Source: CAYVGO01 sp964450725 (GTDB lineage: Bacteria > Bacteroidota > Bacteroidia > Bacteroidales > UBA932). Taken from it: 52,976 nt of DNA. Under the pieces are notes generated by a model. That model did not search any database. It saw only the letters and a program-made list of their open reading frames with translations, and was not told the origin of the DNA. The translations under genes were made by a program, and so were the position numbers. The DNA lies in contig CAYVGO010000010.1 in assembly GCA_964450725.1 (NCBI GenBank), positions 1 to 52,976 of the forward strand, written 5' to 3'. Shown one piece after another: positions 41,788-51,966 of the stretch. Position 1 is the first letter of the stretch. Each line of letters begins with the position of its first letter.

Positions 41788-44700
41788 ATGAAAAGTTTTC
41801 CATTTTTTAGAGTTTTACTTTTATCAGTTTTATTAACTACATTTACATTTTCTTCACTTCAAGCCGGCGGTGGAGGAGGGAAGCCCTCTGTCGAAATCGA
41901 AACAAGAGGATATCTTCAAGGTGGAGATGCTGTTATTTGCAGAAGAGATGGGCTACTACTAACTGTTGTGACTGACGTGCCGAATCCTACAATTAAAGAA
42001 TGGTTGGTTAAGTATCCTGGAGCCTATGATTTTGTCATTCTGCAAGAACAAGGTATTGGAAATGTAACATCTCAGTCTCTGGGAGTCACGCCAGAGAATG
42101 GGACACAATATTATGTTATTTATGTCTCTGGAGATAAAAAATATGCTACGGATGTTGCCACGATTACAGTTAAAGAGAATAGGTCTACTGCCGGAGTTAT
42201 AAGTGGTGATCAAGCGGTAGTATCTACATCAGTGCCTGCACAATTAAACGATGTAACAGAAGGTACTCTCCCCTACGGCGGACAAGTTCAATATACTTGG
42301 CTAAAGTCCATTGATCAGTCTAATTGGGTCCATATTCCGGGTGCTAATTCCAAAAATTATCAACCTTCTCCACAAAATCAAAAAACATATTATCGTCGGG
42401 GTGCTCATAATAGTGATGGATATTGTGTCAGTTTATCGAACGTGGTAGCCATTGATGTGCTCATAGCCCCTATTTCCGGCATGAATAAAGGACAGTTTTG
42501 TGCATATGGTCGGGCAGATAGATTATTCGTAACACCGAGTACGATTAGGCAACCCGCAATTCAGTGGGAAAAAAGTACGAATCAAGGAACTACATGGACG
42601 CAGATTCCTGGAGCAACAGGAAAAGATTATACTCCGGTTGAAACAGTTGCGGGAGAATATAGATATCGAGCCAAAGTGTCATGGGAGAGTGGAACGCAAT
42701 CATTAAATACAGATTTTAGAGAGGTAACTTATTATCCGATTTTGACTTCCGGGCCAATACGACCCGAAGATCAAACTGTAACACAGGAAGAATTGCCGCA
42801 AGAATTAATTGGTACTATGCCTTCCGGAGGTAACGGTACTTATACCTATCAATGGCAAATCTTGCGTTCTGCCGATAACTGGGAAGATTTGACCAGTGGA
42901 ACTTATCCGACAAAAAATGCAAACTATCAGGTTGAAGTAAATGGTGCCGGCAATTATCGTCGGGTTGTTGCAGATGGCATTGGTTGTGTTGCAGTAAGCA
43001 ATGTTGCAAAGGTTACTGTAGAAAATTTAAATCCCGGAACGGTTGGTCATAATGCTACTATCGGTAGGCATGGTCGCCACCGCCCGTTGGTAAGCACTTC
43101 TCCTACCAATGGAACTGCATTTCAGTGGCAAAGAAGAAGAGGTGACGATGGTATTAATTATGAAAACTGGAATATTGTTCAAGATTGGTCTGCTGAGCAA
43201 GACTATAGACCTCAGGAGACATTAGATTTGAATTATGTTCAATATCGCCGCATAGCACGTGTTGTTGTTGGCGGGACAGAGTTAGCCAGTAATCTTGTTA
43301 CCATTCGTGTAAGCGAGACCGATCCCGGTGGTATAGATATTGACCCTGCGCGCGTTCGCTTGACACAATATGATATTTTGGGGAAAATATCGTCAGATCC
43401 TCTCTATCCTACAACTTACGGTGCACAAAAACGTTTTATGTGGCAAAAAGATAATCCGGATATTGATGGTCTTTTATACGGACGTTGGACTAATTTGATG
43501 TCTGCTTGGGGAGATTCCTTATCCAGTAGTGATTATCAATATAACGAACCGTTGGTAGACGTTGGAGTGCATGCTTTTCGTCGTTTGTTTGTTCAGGATG
43601 TTAACAATATAGGAGATCAATCAAAAATATTTGAAAGTAATGAAGTTACGGTTTATGTAGAAGCCTTGCAAGGTGGTCGGATAACGATTTCAGATACTAT
43701 CGTACCACGCGATGGGCTTCCGGGTGCTTTCACTAATCAGACCAATGGTAACGGAAAATTCTATAAATGGCAATGGCGTAATTCCAATGCAGATGGAACA
43801 CCTTGGATCGACCTTACCCCTTGGGTTGAAAATGGCTTGGAATACACTACAACAGAAACCATGACCATTCCTTTGAAACAGTATCGCCGTATTTGTAAAA
43901 CATTAATAACCACAGGAGATGATAAAGCCCAGTCGAGCAATGTTATCACAGTTCATGCCCGCGCTATTGAACCCGGTGTTGTTTCCGTTGACCCATTGCA
44001 AGTGGTTTTAGGTGGTCGAGTGAATTTGTCAAGTTCTGCACAAGGTAGTGGCTCAGTCTTCAAATGGCAGGTGAGACGTCAACAGGAAGATGGCAGTTGG
44101 GGTGCTTGGGAAACTTTGGGTTCTGATGTTTTTTCAGCAGACAAAGCTGGGGCACAAGATGTGAGCGTTCGTCATAGTTCTCAGTATCGTCGATTAAGTA
44201 AATCTTCTGTGGGAGAATCCGATCTTTGGACAGGTTATTCCAATGAAGTAAGTGTAGAGGTGATTCCTTTGGTGGGTGGACGTATTGCTGGGAATCAAGA
44301 TATTGTGAAGAATGGTTTACCGAGTCGTTTTACCAATGTAGAATCCGGTAATGGAGAGGTTTATGCATGGTACAGAAAACGAGAGGGAGAAACTTCCTTT
44401 ACAGCAATTACGGATTGGGGTAATAATTTGGAATATAGCGAAGAAACACCCGTTGAGATTATCAGTTACTATCGTCGTTTGGTAAAACCTTTACCCGACA
44501 GTCCTATTACCGATACCGTGGGTAGTAATACTGTTATTGTCAATCCTCAGTATGACTTGCAACCCGGTTCCATTGCAATCAGTTCTACGGGCTCTTTGGA
44601 TACAACGGTCAATGTAGGTTTTCTTTTAGCATCTTTTCATTCTAAGAATAATGGTAACGGCGCTGCCTTTAAATGGCAAAGACAGTCCGAAGGAGCGGGA

Positions 44701-46638
44701 GACACTTGGACAGATATTACCGAGTGGGGTCGTCATCTTACCTATCAAGACCCTTCACCGACAACCGTAAACGTACTTTATCGTCGTTGTGCCAAAGCCG
44801 CTATCTCTAATCCTGATAATTTGATGTCTTTCAGTGATACGATTAAAATCAACGTTAGTCGTTTGGATGGTGGCGAGATTGCCAGAGATACAATTGTTAA
44901 TATTGGTGACATTCCCAATAAGTTTCGCAACATCCGTTCAGGAGAAGGTTCTGTGTATAAATGGCAGAAAAAGATTGGTAGTGCCTCGTGGATTGATATT
45001 GATAATTGGTCATCAAGCAATTTGGAGTATCAAGAGAGTAATGGCATTTCTGCTACCACATATTATCGCCGTCTGAACAAGCAGAATATCGGAACATCTG
45101 ACAATCAGTCCGTTTCCTCCAATATTATCAGGGTTTCCATCGAAGAGTTGAGTACCCGTGACGAAACGGTCAATGCCGATAATTTTTATCTTACGGTCAA
45201 TGAGGTGTCATTGGGTTTGACCGATGATATGTTAATCAGTCGAGCCCAGGCACGTGCCATTGATAATACCGTGGGTACGCCAGTGGAGATAAAACAACCT
45301 GTGATTCATAATATTCAAGGTGTTGAGGGTACTTACCGTGCCACCTTTTCTACAGCCAAAGGAGAATCAAAGACCGTCAAAGTGTATGTTGTAGAAAGTT
45401 CTCCATTAGATGGTATCGCCCTGTTTGCACAACCTTTTACGTTGTATACGTCAGAATTGGAAGAAACGATTACCGATGCTCTGATACTGTCGCGCTCTGA
45501 AGCCCGTGGGTATGACTTAAGTAACCAAAAACCTATTCCTCTATCGGTTCGTGATCGGGTTTTATTGAATGAGGCGTTGGCATCAATTCCAGTAACTTTA
45601 GGAACTTATCCTGTAATTTTGGGTTATCTTGGAGTTACAATTTCTGTCGACGTAACCATAGGAGAGGGTGAGATGTTCAATGTCGATTTCGACATTAATT
45701 TTGGTGATCCCAATGAAGATAACCTCTTAGAACCTCTCACAGTAACCTCCGGACAGCGTTATGGAAATCTATCAACTCCGATTCGTACTGGTTCAGAATT
45801 TTTGTACTGGAGTTTGGATCTCGATGGCTTAAGCCCAGTAGATTCGACTACTATTGTGGGTAGTTTACCCGGAACGGATGTTGAGCATACGCTTTATGCC
45901 ATTTGGAAATATCCGGTTACTTTGGATTTAAACGGAGGCGAGGGTGACAGTGTCATTTTCGTACAACAATATCGTCCTTATCAATATTTTCAGCAATTTC
46001 CTGTACCGCAACGCAAAGGTTATCTTTTTGTTGGTTGGTCATTTGACCCGGATGGTATGGTGATGGTTGACGGTGCATTGATGGTTGAAGAACGTAATGA
46101 ACATACATTATATGCTATTTGGGAAGCCCGTGAGATTACGGTTATTTTTGATGCCTCCGGCGGTATTGTCTCTCCTGACCGGACGACATTCCTCTACCAC
46201 TCTAATTACAACAATTTGCCTACGCCTAAATATAGTTACTATACTTTTATAGGTTGGTATATGGCTGACGGAAAAACACAAGTATCTCAGGGCGACAAGG
46301 TGGATACCGTTGCAGTAGAAATCGTGCTTTACGCCAGATATACCACTTATACAAAATCTGACAATGACCGTTATGTAATTACTGCCAATGGCGACGGATT
46401 GAATGATCGTTTATATCTTCAATTTTTGTGGTATGGCAAGGAAGAAAAAGTTGAAGAAGTGCAGGTTTATATTTATGACCGCAGAGGTACTCTGGTTTAC
46501 AGTAAAAATAATTATCAATTGGTTGACGGAGAATTTGACGGCGCTAATTTATCAGATGGTACTTACATTGTCTCGGTTCATTATATCGAGAATGGCAAAA
46601 AAGAAGTATATAATGCCACAATTACTATTTTGAGATAA
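41788..46638 (+). CDS. Giant Ig-like/InlB-repeat surface protein with type B T9SS signal, copy 1
   Basis: A 1,616-residue secreted protein. The ATG at 41788 gives a clean signal peptide (MKSFPFFRVLLLSVLLTTFT ... LQA). An N-terminal domain (to about 130) is followed by about ten diverged 85-110-residue Ig-like repeats (about 135-1,120), each with a YKWQ-type strand, a W-x-D-I-x-x-W turn, YYRR and a closing SNxVxV strand, often opened by GG-I-x-x-x-D-x-IV. Two copies of an LxSRxxAR...GTY domain come next (1,122-1,295), then three InlB-type B-repeats ending YAIW, YAIW and YARY (about 1,297-1,518). The end (1,525-1,616: NDRYVITANGDGLNDR ... FDGANLSDGTYIVSVHY ... ITILR) matches the gliding-motility/type B T9SS C-terminal signal. 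It is probably an adhesin or S-layer-like fibre on the cell surface (inference). A close paralogue follows. Confidence 0.88.
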   Translation: MKSFPFFRVLLLSVLLTTFTFSSLQAGGGGGKPSVEIETRGYLQGGDAVICRRDGLLLTVVTDVPNPTIKEWLVKYPGAYDFVILQEQGIGNVTSQSLGVTPENGTQYYVIYVSGDKKYATDVATITVKENRSTAGVISGDQAVVSTSVPAQLNDVTEGTLPYGGQVQYTWLKSIDQSNWVHIPGANSKNYQPSPQNQKTYYRRGAHNSDGYCVSLSNVVAIDVLIAPISGMNKGQFCAYGRADRLFVTPSTIRQPAIQWEKSTNQGTTWTQIPGATGKDYTPVETVAGEYRYRAKVSWESGTQSLNTDFREVTYYPILTSGPIRPEDQTVTQEELPQELIGTMPSGGNGTYTYQWQILRSADNWEDLTSGTYPTKNANYQVEVNGAGNYRRVVADGIGCVAVSNVAKVTVENLNPGTVGHNATIGRHGRHRPLVSTSPTNGTAFQWQRRRGDDGINYENWNIVQDWSAEQDYRPQETLDLNYVQYRRIARVVVGGTELASNLVTIRVSETDPGGIDIDPARVRLTQYDILGKISSDPLYPTTYGAQKRFMWQKDNPDIDGLLYGRWTNLMSAWGDSLSSSDYQYNEPLVDVGVHAFRRLFVQDVNNIGDQSKIFESNEVTVYVEALQGGRITISDTIVPRDGLPGAFTNQTNGNGKFYKWQWRNSNADGTPWIDLTPWVENGLEYTTTETMTIPLKQYRRICKTLITTGDDKAQSSNVITVHARAIEPGVVSVDPLQVVLGGRVNLSSSAQGSGSVFKWQVRRQQEDGSWGAWETLGSDVFSADKAGAQDVSVRHSSQYRRLSKSSVGESDLWTGYSNEVSVEVIPLVGGRIAGNQDIVKNGLPSRFTNVESGNGEVYAWYRKREGETSFTAITDWGNNLEYSEETPVEIISYYRRLVKPLPDSPITDTVGSNTVIVNPQYDLQPGSIAISSTGSLDTTVNVGFLLASFHSKNNGNGAAFKWQRQSEGAGDTWTDITEWGRHLTYQDPSPTTVNVLYRRCAKAAISNPDNLMSFSDTIKINVSRLDGGEIARDTIVNIGDIPNKFRNIRSGEGSVYKWQKKIGSASWIDIDNWSSSNLEYQESNGISATTYYRRLNKQNIGTSDNQSVSSNIIRVSIEELSTRDETVNADNFYLTVNEVSLGLTDDMLISRAQARAIDNTVGTPVEIKQPVIHNIQGVEGTYRATFSTAKGESKTVKVYVVESSPLDGIALFAQPFTLYTSELEETITDALILSRSEARGYDLSNQKPIPLSVRDRVLLNEALASIPVTLGTYPVILGYLGVTISVDVTIGEGEMFNVDFDINFGDPNEDNLLEPLTVTSGQRYGNLSTPIRTGSEFLYWSLDLDGLSPVDSTTIVGSLPGTDVEHTLYAIWKYPVTLDLNGGEGDSVIFVQQYRPYQYFQQFPVPQRKGYLFVGWSFDPDGMVMVDGALMVEERNEHTLYAIWEAREITVIFDASGGIVSPDRTTFLYHSNYNNLPTPKYSYYTFIGWYMADGKTQVSQGDKVDTVAVEIVLYARYTTYTKSDNDRYVITANGDGLNDRLYLQFLWYGKEEKVEEVQVYIYDRRGTLVYSKNNYQLVDGEFDGANLSDGTYIVSVHYIENGKKEVYNATITILR

Positions 46639-46662
46639 ATATTTTATTGTTCACTACAGATG

Positions 46663-46698
46663 AAGGCTGATTCCAATACTATGGAATCAGCCTTTTTT
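46663..46698 (+). terminator. Intrinsic terminator between the two giant genes
   Basis: A perfect 13-bp stem (46663-46675 with 46682-46694), 6-nt loop and T run. It separates the transcripts of the two paralogues. Confidence 0.9.
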
Positions 46699-46778
46699 CT
46701 GGCAGTTTTAAAAGAGTTTTTATTTTACGTTTTTTATCATATATTATTTAATTCTGTTCTTTCAAGTTCTTTTATGAT

Positions 46779-46809
46779 TTTGTAGTTTAATATGACTTTT
46801 GTACATTTG
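46779..46809 (+). promoter_or_regulatory. Bacteroidota-type promoter of the second giant gene
   Basis: TTTG (46779-46782), 19-nt spacer, TACATTTG (46802-46809): an exact fit to the consensus. The ATG at 46996 is 187 nt away, leaving an unusually long AT-rich 5' leader. Confidence 0.82.
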
Positions 46810-46995
46810 CATTTTAATTCAAAAAAGGTAGTTGAAGAATGTAATTTAAATATTATTTAATATTCTTCATGATAGTTGTAGGGCTGTTTATGTGATTTTA
46901 TATTTTTATTTTTCCACGCTAAGACCAGGGAGGTTGCATCTCTTTATTTTCAATATTGAATATTTTTAAATTACTATATACAAAAAAACTTTATC

Positions 46996-49900
46996 ATGTG
47001 TCAACAATTTTTATTTAGGTACTTCTTTCTGTTTACCTTACTTTTACCTTCTTACTCTTTTCTCTATGCCGGTGGTGGTGCAAAAACCAACGGATATATT
47101 AAAAACGGCGATGCCATTATTTGTGTCGGTGATGTTCTGACCTTAGAGCTTGTTACAGACTTGCCTAATCCGAAAGTCAAACGCTGGATGTTTAAAAAAT
47201 CGGGAGAGAAAAATTTTAATTATACTCTTTTCAATAACAATGGTCTTCACCGTGAACTCAGTTATCAAGTTTCATTTCCGAGTGTTAGTAATGATAACGT
47301 TACGCAATATCGTGTGACCTATGAGTCCGGCGGGAAAGAATACCACAGTTCTGTAACCGGCTTGACCGTTAAACAAAGTGGAGCAACCGGAGGAAAAATA
47401 CATGCTAACTACCAAGAGATATTGCCCACATTTCCGCCGCAACTTATCACTGACTACCTGAATTACCCGGGTTATTCTACCAGCCTTGAAGCCATCGAAA
47501 ATAAAGAAGACTATTATACATGGCAATCATCAATAGATCAAGTAAAATGGACAGACATTGAGAATTCTAATTCTGAGATTATGACCCTTCCTTGTCCGGC
47601 ACCGGCAATAAAAACGTATTATCGTCGGAAGGTAAGTAATCAGTGGCATTCTTGTTCTGTAACCAGTAATGTTGTATATGCTCACTTATACAAAATTGCC
47701 ATTGAGGGAGAAGGCGGAACTAGTTATGAATATCAACGTGCCAATACATTGAGAGCAATCACTAGAAATAATACGCCATTGACATTCCATTATTGGCAAA
47801 AAAGTGTAAATGGTGGTGATTGGGTTTACATAAAAGGAGAGAATGGTACCTACTATACTCCGTTTGAAGTTACAGCCGGAGAATACAGATACAGGATAGG
47901 AATGCACTATTTGGGAGCAAATGATTTTGCCTTTTTCTCTGAGCCTAAAACGATCATTTACTATCCGGCCTTAAACCCCGGCAATATCACTCCTGCAACT
48001 CAGTCCGTGCTTGAGGGTACCTTACCAGATGAATTAATAGGTTCCATGCCTTCAGGAGGTAAAGGGAATTACACCTACCAGTGGCAAGTTCAAAATTCAG
48101 ATGGTTTTTGGACTAACATTGAGGGTGCGGTGCATTCCAACTATCAGGTTAGTGTAGGAGAATCGGGACACTATCGTCGATTTGTTGTTGATGAGTTAGG
48201 TTTTTCTACAGTCAGTAATATCTCAGTAGTCACTATAGACAGCCTTAACCCAGGTCTTATTGGTCATAATTCTACCATCGGAGTTGGACGAAATGGCCGT
48301 CCTCGTACATGGGTCAGTGCTTCTCCTACCAACGGAACAGAATTTAAGTGGGAGTCTCAAACCAGTATTGACGGCGTTACTTATGGTGAATGGAGTAATA
48401 TTCAGGACTGGTCAGCAGATCCAACCTATACTCCCGATAAACCTTTGTCCAGTAGTTATACACGTTATCGCCGTTTGGCACGTGTGGTTTCCGAAGGTAG
48501 ACCTTTGTCGAGCAATATGGTTACGATTCGTTTAAGCGATACTGATCCCGGGGGCATTGTGATTCCTACGCGAACTCATTTAGTTCAATACGACACCCTT
48601 GGATATATCTTTTCAGACCCAGATTCGCCGACGACCTTCGGTACAGAGAGACGCTTTAAGTGGCAAAAAGATACTCCCGTCAACGGTGTTCCTCAAGGTC
48701 TTTGGACAGACTTAACTTCATGGGTAAGTGATACCAGTTACAACTACAATACTCCTTTGACAGAAGCAGGCGTTCATACTTTCCGTCGCCAGTTTGTTCA
48801 GGATGTAAACAATATCGGAGATTTGAGCAAAACTTTAGAGAGTAATGAAGTTACGGTTTATGTAGAATCCCTGCAAGGAGGTAAAATTACCATCTCAGAT
48901 ACAATAGTTTCTCGTGATGCCATTCCTTCTCGGTTGACCGATTTAACATCCGGTAACGGTAAATTTTATCAATGGCAATGTCGTAATGCCGATGATTTTT
49001 CGGTAAATTGGACAAATCTAACCCCATGGATAGAGAATGGCTTAGAATATACTCCTACGGAAGGTATGACCATTCCACGCAAGCAGTATCGTCGGTTATG
49101 TAAAACCTTATTATCGACATCAGATGCTCAAGCCGTATCAAGTAATGTTATTACCGTTGAAGCCCAAGTTGTTCGACCCGGATTTGTGTCATCAGATTTG
49201 TTGAAAGTAGTTTCAGGAGGTCAAGTAAATTTACGTGACATTGATTCTGGCAGCGGTACTGTCTATCAATGGCAGGTGAAGCGTCAGTTAGAAGATGGCA
49301 CTTGGGGTATTTGGGAGAATTTAAATGAAAGTTTTTCATCAGATAATCTCTTTACGCAAGATGTGAATGTTCGTTTCACCTCTCAATATCGTCGATTGAG
49401 TAAATTAACAGCAGAGGAACCCGACCAGTGGTCAAGTTTCTCCAATGTGATAACCGTAGAGGTCGAATCATTATCCGGAGGAGAAATTTCAGGAGATCAG
49501 GAGATTGTTAAAAATGATTTACCGGCTCGTTTTACCAGTGTTTCCTCCGGTAACGGTGAAGTTTACGCATGGTATAGAAAGCGTGAAGGAGAGTCCCACT
49601 ACAGTGCCATTACCGATTGGGGTCATCATTTGGACTATCAGGAGGAAACTCCAGTAGAGGTTACCAGTTACTATCGTCGTTTGGTGAAACTTTTATCGAG
49701 CAATTTACCTACCGATACCGCCGGCAGTAACAGTATTGTAGTAAAACCGGTACATATCTTATCCGGCGGTTCTATCGCCCTCAATTCCGGTGGCGTTTTG
49801 GATACTACGGTCAATGTTGGATTTATGTTCCGCGAATTTTATAACCTTGATGAAGGCACCGGTAATATCTTTAAGTGGCAGAAAAGTTTAGGCGACGGAG

Positions 49901-51837
49901 ATTCCTCTTGGATAGATGTTACCGATTGGGGGTATCATCTTACATATCAAGACCCTACTTCTGTTTCTTCAAACGTCCTTTATCGCCGCTGTACCAAAGC
50001 CGCACGTTCGAGTTCCGACCGGTCAATGTCCTTCAGTAATACTCTTTCAGTTCAAGTCAATCGTCTTGACGGAGGATTTATTTCAGGGGATACGACCTTA
50101 ACCTTAGGTGATGTTCCTCATAAATTTTTGAATATTAACTCAGGTGAAGGTTCAGTGTACAAGTGGCAGAAAAAGAGTGGTAATACTTCTTGGGAAGATC
50201 TTCACGATTGGTCTCCAGAACATTTGGATTATCAGGAAAATCAAGAGATTTCTACCATCACTTATTACCGCCGTCTGAACAAGACCGACATGGAGACCGA
50301 AGATAGTCGTGCTACCTCATCAAATATCATTAAGATTTTGTTAGAAGAATTGACTACCCGTGATGAGACAGTCAATGCGCAAGATTTCTATCTTACGGTA
50401 GATGAAGTTTCAGGTCTTACTGACGATCAGTTAATAAGTCGTGCACAAGCCCGTGCAATGGATAATATTACGTTTATGTCGGTAGAGTTTACCAAGCCCA
50501 TTTTTCATACAATTCAAGGCACGGCAGGTACTTATCGTGCTACCTTCTCTACGGGCAAAGGGGAATCAAAGACAGTGAAAGTGTATGTAACGGAAGATTA
50601 TGTATCCACTGACGAAATTATTTTATTTGCTCGTCCCTTTACCCTTTATACTACAGAATTGTCTTCCCCAGTTTCCGACTCTCTGCTGCTTCTTCGTTCC
50701 TTTGCCCGAGGTTACCATTTAAATACCCAAAGTCCGGTTGCCTTATCGGTTCAGGATCGAACTCTTTTAGATGATGCGCTGACCTCGGTTCCGGTGACTT
50801 TAGGAACCTATCCTGTGGTTTTGAAATACTTGGGATCAACCATTTCAGTGGATGTAACGATAGGAGAGGGTGCTCAATTTGAGGTTTCTTTTGATCGCAA
50901 CTTTGAGGATGTAAATAATGGCAACATTTTGTCTCCGGTTACTGTTGTGAGCGGACAACGGTACGGAAATCTTCCAACTCCTGTTCGTCAAGGAGCAGAA
51001 TTTTTGTACTGGAGTTTGGATGTTGAAGGTTTAACCCCGGTAGATTCTAACACTATTGTCGGTAGTTTACCCGGAACGGATGTTGAACATACGCTTTATG
51101 GCATTTGGAAATATTCTGTTACTTTGGATTTAACCGGTGGTGAGGGTGATACCGCAATATTTGTACAGCAGTACCGTCCCTACCAATATTTCCAACAGTT
51201 TCCGGTTCCTCAACGCAAAGGTTATCTTTTTGCCGGATGGTCTTTTGACGCTGCCGGATTGACATTGGTAGAGGGTCATTCTATGGTCGAACAACCCAAA
51301 GAACATACGTTGTATGCTCTTTGGGAAGCGCGTGAGATTACGGTTATTTTCGATGCTTCCGGTGGGATAGTGTCTCCCGACCGTCAGACCGTACTTTATA
51401 ACTCATCTTATGGCACTTTACCCACACCAACACATGGTTACTATGATTTTCTGGGCTGGTTTATGGGTGACGGTCGTCTCGTCTCTCCTTCCGAAAAATT
51501 GGATACCGTTGCTTTAGAAATCACGCTTTATGCCAAATACTCTACCTATAGCCAATCGGGCAATGACCGTTATGTGGTTACCCCAAATGGCGACGGATTG
51601 AATGATCGTCTTTACCTTCAATTCTTGTGGTCAGGGAAAGAGGATCTTGTTTCCGATGTACAGGTTTATATCTATGACCGCAGCGGAGTAATGGTTTACA
51701 GCCAAAAGAACTATCAGCAGGTTGACGGAGAGTTCGACGGCGGTACATTATCAGACGGTACTTACATTGTCTCGGTGCATTATACTGAGAATGGCAAAAA
51801 AGAAGTATACAATGCCACAATTACTATTGTAAGATAG
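46996..51837 (+). CDS. Giant Ig-like/InlB-repeat surface protein with type B T9SS signal, copy 2
   Basis: A 1,613-residue paralogue of the 41788 protein with the same domain order: signal peptide (MCQQFLFRYFFLFTLLLPSY ... YAGGG), N-terminal domain sharing GDAVIC-like GDAIICVGDVL and DLPNPKVKRW, about ten Ig-like WQ/YYRR repeats (about 130-1,118), the two LxSRxxAR...GTY domains (1,120-1,293), three InlB-type repeats (1,295-1,515) and the type B T9SS signal (1,522-1,613: NDRYVVTPNGDGLNDR ... FDGGTLSDGTYIVSVHY ... ITIVR). The N-terminal 350 residues have diverged most; the last 300 are nearly the same, down to codons. It has its own promoter and is followed by a terminator at 51864. A surface adhesin or fibre role is inferred; no enzyme domain is present. 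Confidence 0.88.
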   Translation: MCQQFLFRYFFLFTLLLPSYSFLYAGGGAKTNGYIKNGDAIICVGDVLTLELVTDLPNPKVKRWMFKKSGEKNFNYTLFNNNGLHRELSYQVSFPSVSNDNVTQYRVTYESGGKEYHSSVTGLTVKQSGATGGKIHANYQEILPTFPPQLITDYLNYPGYSTSLEAIENKEDYYTWQSSIDQVKWTDIENSNSEIMTLPCPAPAIKTYYRRKVSNQWHSCSVTSNVVYAHLYKIAIEGEGGTSYEYQRANTLRAITRNNTPLTFHYWQKSVNGGDWVYIKGENGTYYTPFEVTAGEYRYRIGMHYLGANDFAFFSEPKTIIYYPALNPGNITPATQSVLEGTLPDELIGSMPSGGKGNYTYQWQVQNSDGFWTNIEGAVHSNYQVSVGESGHYRRFVVDELGFSTVSNISVVTIDSLNPGLIGHNSTIGVGRNGRPRTWVSASPTNGTEFKWESQTSIDGVTYGEWSNIQDWSADPTYTPDKPLSSSYTRYRRLARVVSEGRPLSSNMVTIRLSDTDPGGIVIPTRTHLVQYDTLGYIFSDPDSPTTFGTERRFKWQKDTPVNGVPQGLWTDLTSWVSDTSYNYNTPLTEAGVHTFRRQFVQDVNNIGDLSKTLESNEVTVYVESLQGGKITISDTIVSRDAIPSRLTDLTSGNGKFYQWQCRNADDFSVNWTNLTPWIENGLEYTPTEGMTIPRKQYRRLCKTLLSTSDAQAVSSNVITVEAQVVRPGFVSSDLLKVVSGGQVNLRDIDSGSGTVYQWQVKRQLEDGTWGIWENLNESFSSDNLFTQDVNVRFTSQYRRLSKLTAEEPDQWSSFSNVITVEVESLSGGEISGDQEIVKNDLPARFTSVSSGNGEVYAWYRKREGESHYSAITDWGHHLDYQEETPVEVTSYYRRLVKLLSSNLPTDTAGSNSIVVKPVHILSGGSIALNSGGVLDTTVNVGFMFREFYNLDEGTGNIFKWQKSLGDGDSSWIDVTDWGYHLTYQDPTSVSSNVLYRRCTKAARSSSDRSMSFSNTLSVQVNRLDGGFISGDTTLTLGDVPHKFLNINSGEGSVYKWQKKSGNTSWEDLHDWSPEHLDYQENQEISTITYYRRLNKTDMETEDSRATSSNIIKILLEELTTRDETVNAQDFYLTVDEVSGLTDDQLISRAQARAMDNITFMSVEFTKPIFHTIQGTAGTYRATFSTGKGESKTVKVYVTEDYVSTDEIILFARPFTLYTTELSSPVSDSLLLLRSFARGYHLNTQSPVALSVQDRTLLDDALTSVPVTLGTYPVVLKYLGSTISVDVTIGEGAQFEVSFDRNFEDVNNGNILSPVTVVSGQRYGNLPTPVRQGAEFLYWSLDVEGLTPVDSNTIVGSLPGTDVEHTLYGIWKYSVTLDLTGGEGDTAIFVQQYRPYQYFQQFPVPQRKGYLFAGWSFDAAGLTLVEGHSMVEQPKEHTLYALWEAREITVIFDASGGIVSPDRQTVLYNSSYGTLPTPTHGYYDFLGWFMGDGRLVSPSEKLDTVALEITLYAKYSTYSQSGNDRYVVTPNGDGLNDRLYLQFLWSGKEDLVSDVQVYIYDRSGVMVYSQKNYQQVDGEFDGGTLSDGTYIVSVHYTENGKKEVYNATITIVR

Positions 51838-51863
51838 TTTCTTTTGGTGGTATCCGACACAAT

Positions 51864-51892
51864 CAAACCCCTCAATCAAATTGAGGGGTTTG
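51864..51892 (+). terminator. Terminator after the second giant gene
   Basis: A 13-bp perfect stem (51864-51876 with 51880-51892, CAAACCCCTC/GAGGGGTTTG) and a 3-nt loop; the T tract after it is weak (TTGTATTATA). Confidence 0.75.
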
Positions 51893-51966
51893 TTGTATTA
51901 TACGTTACCCAAAAATTTTCATTCCAGATGTTGGAAAAGAAGTACAAACATTCAGCATTGTTTCGT

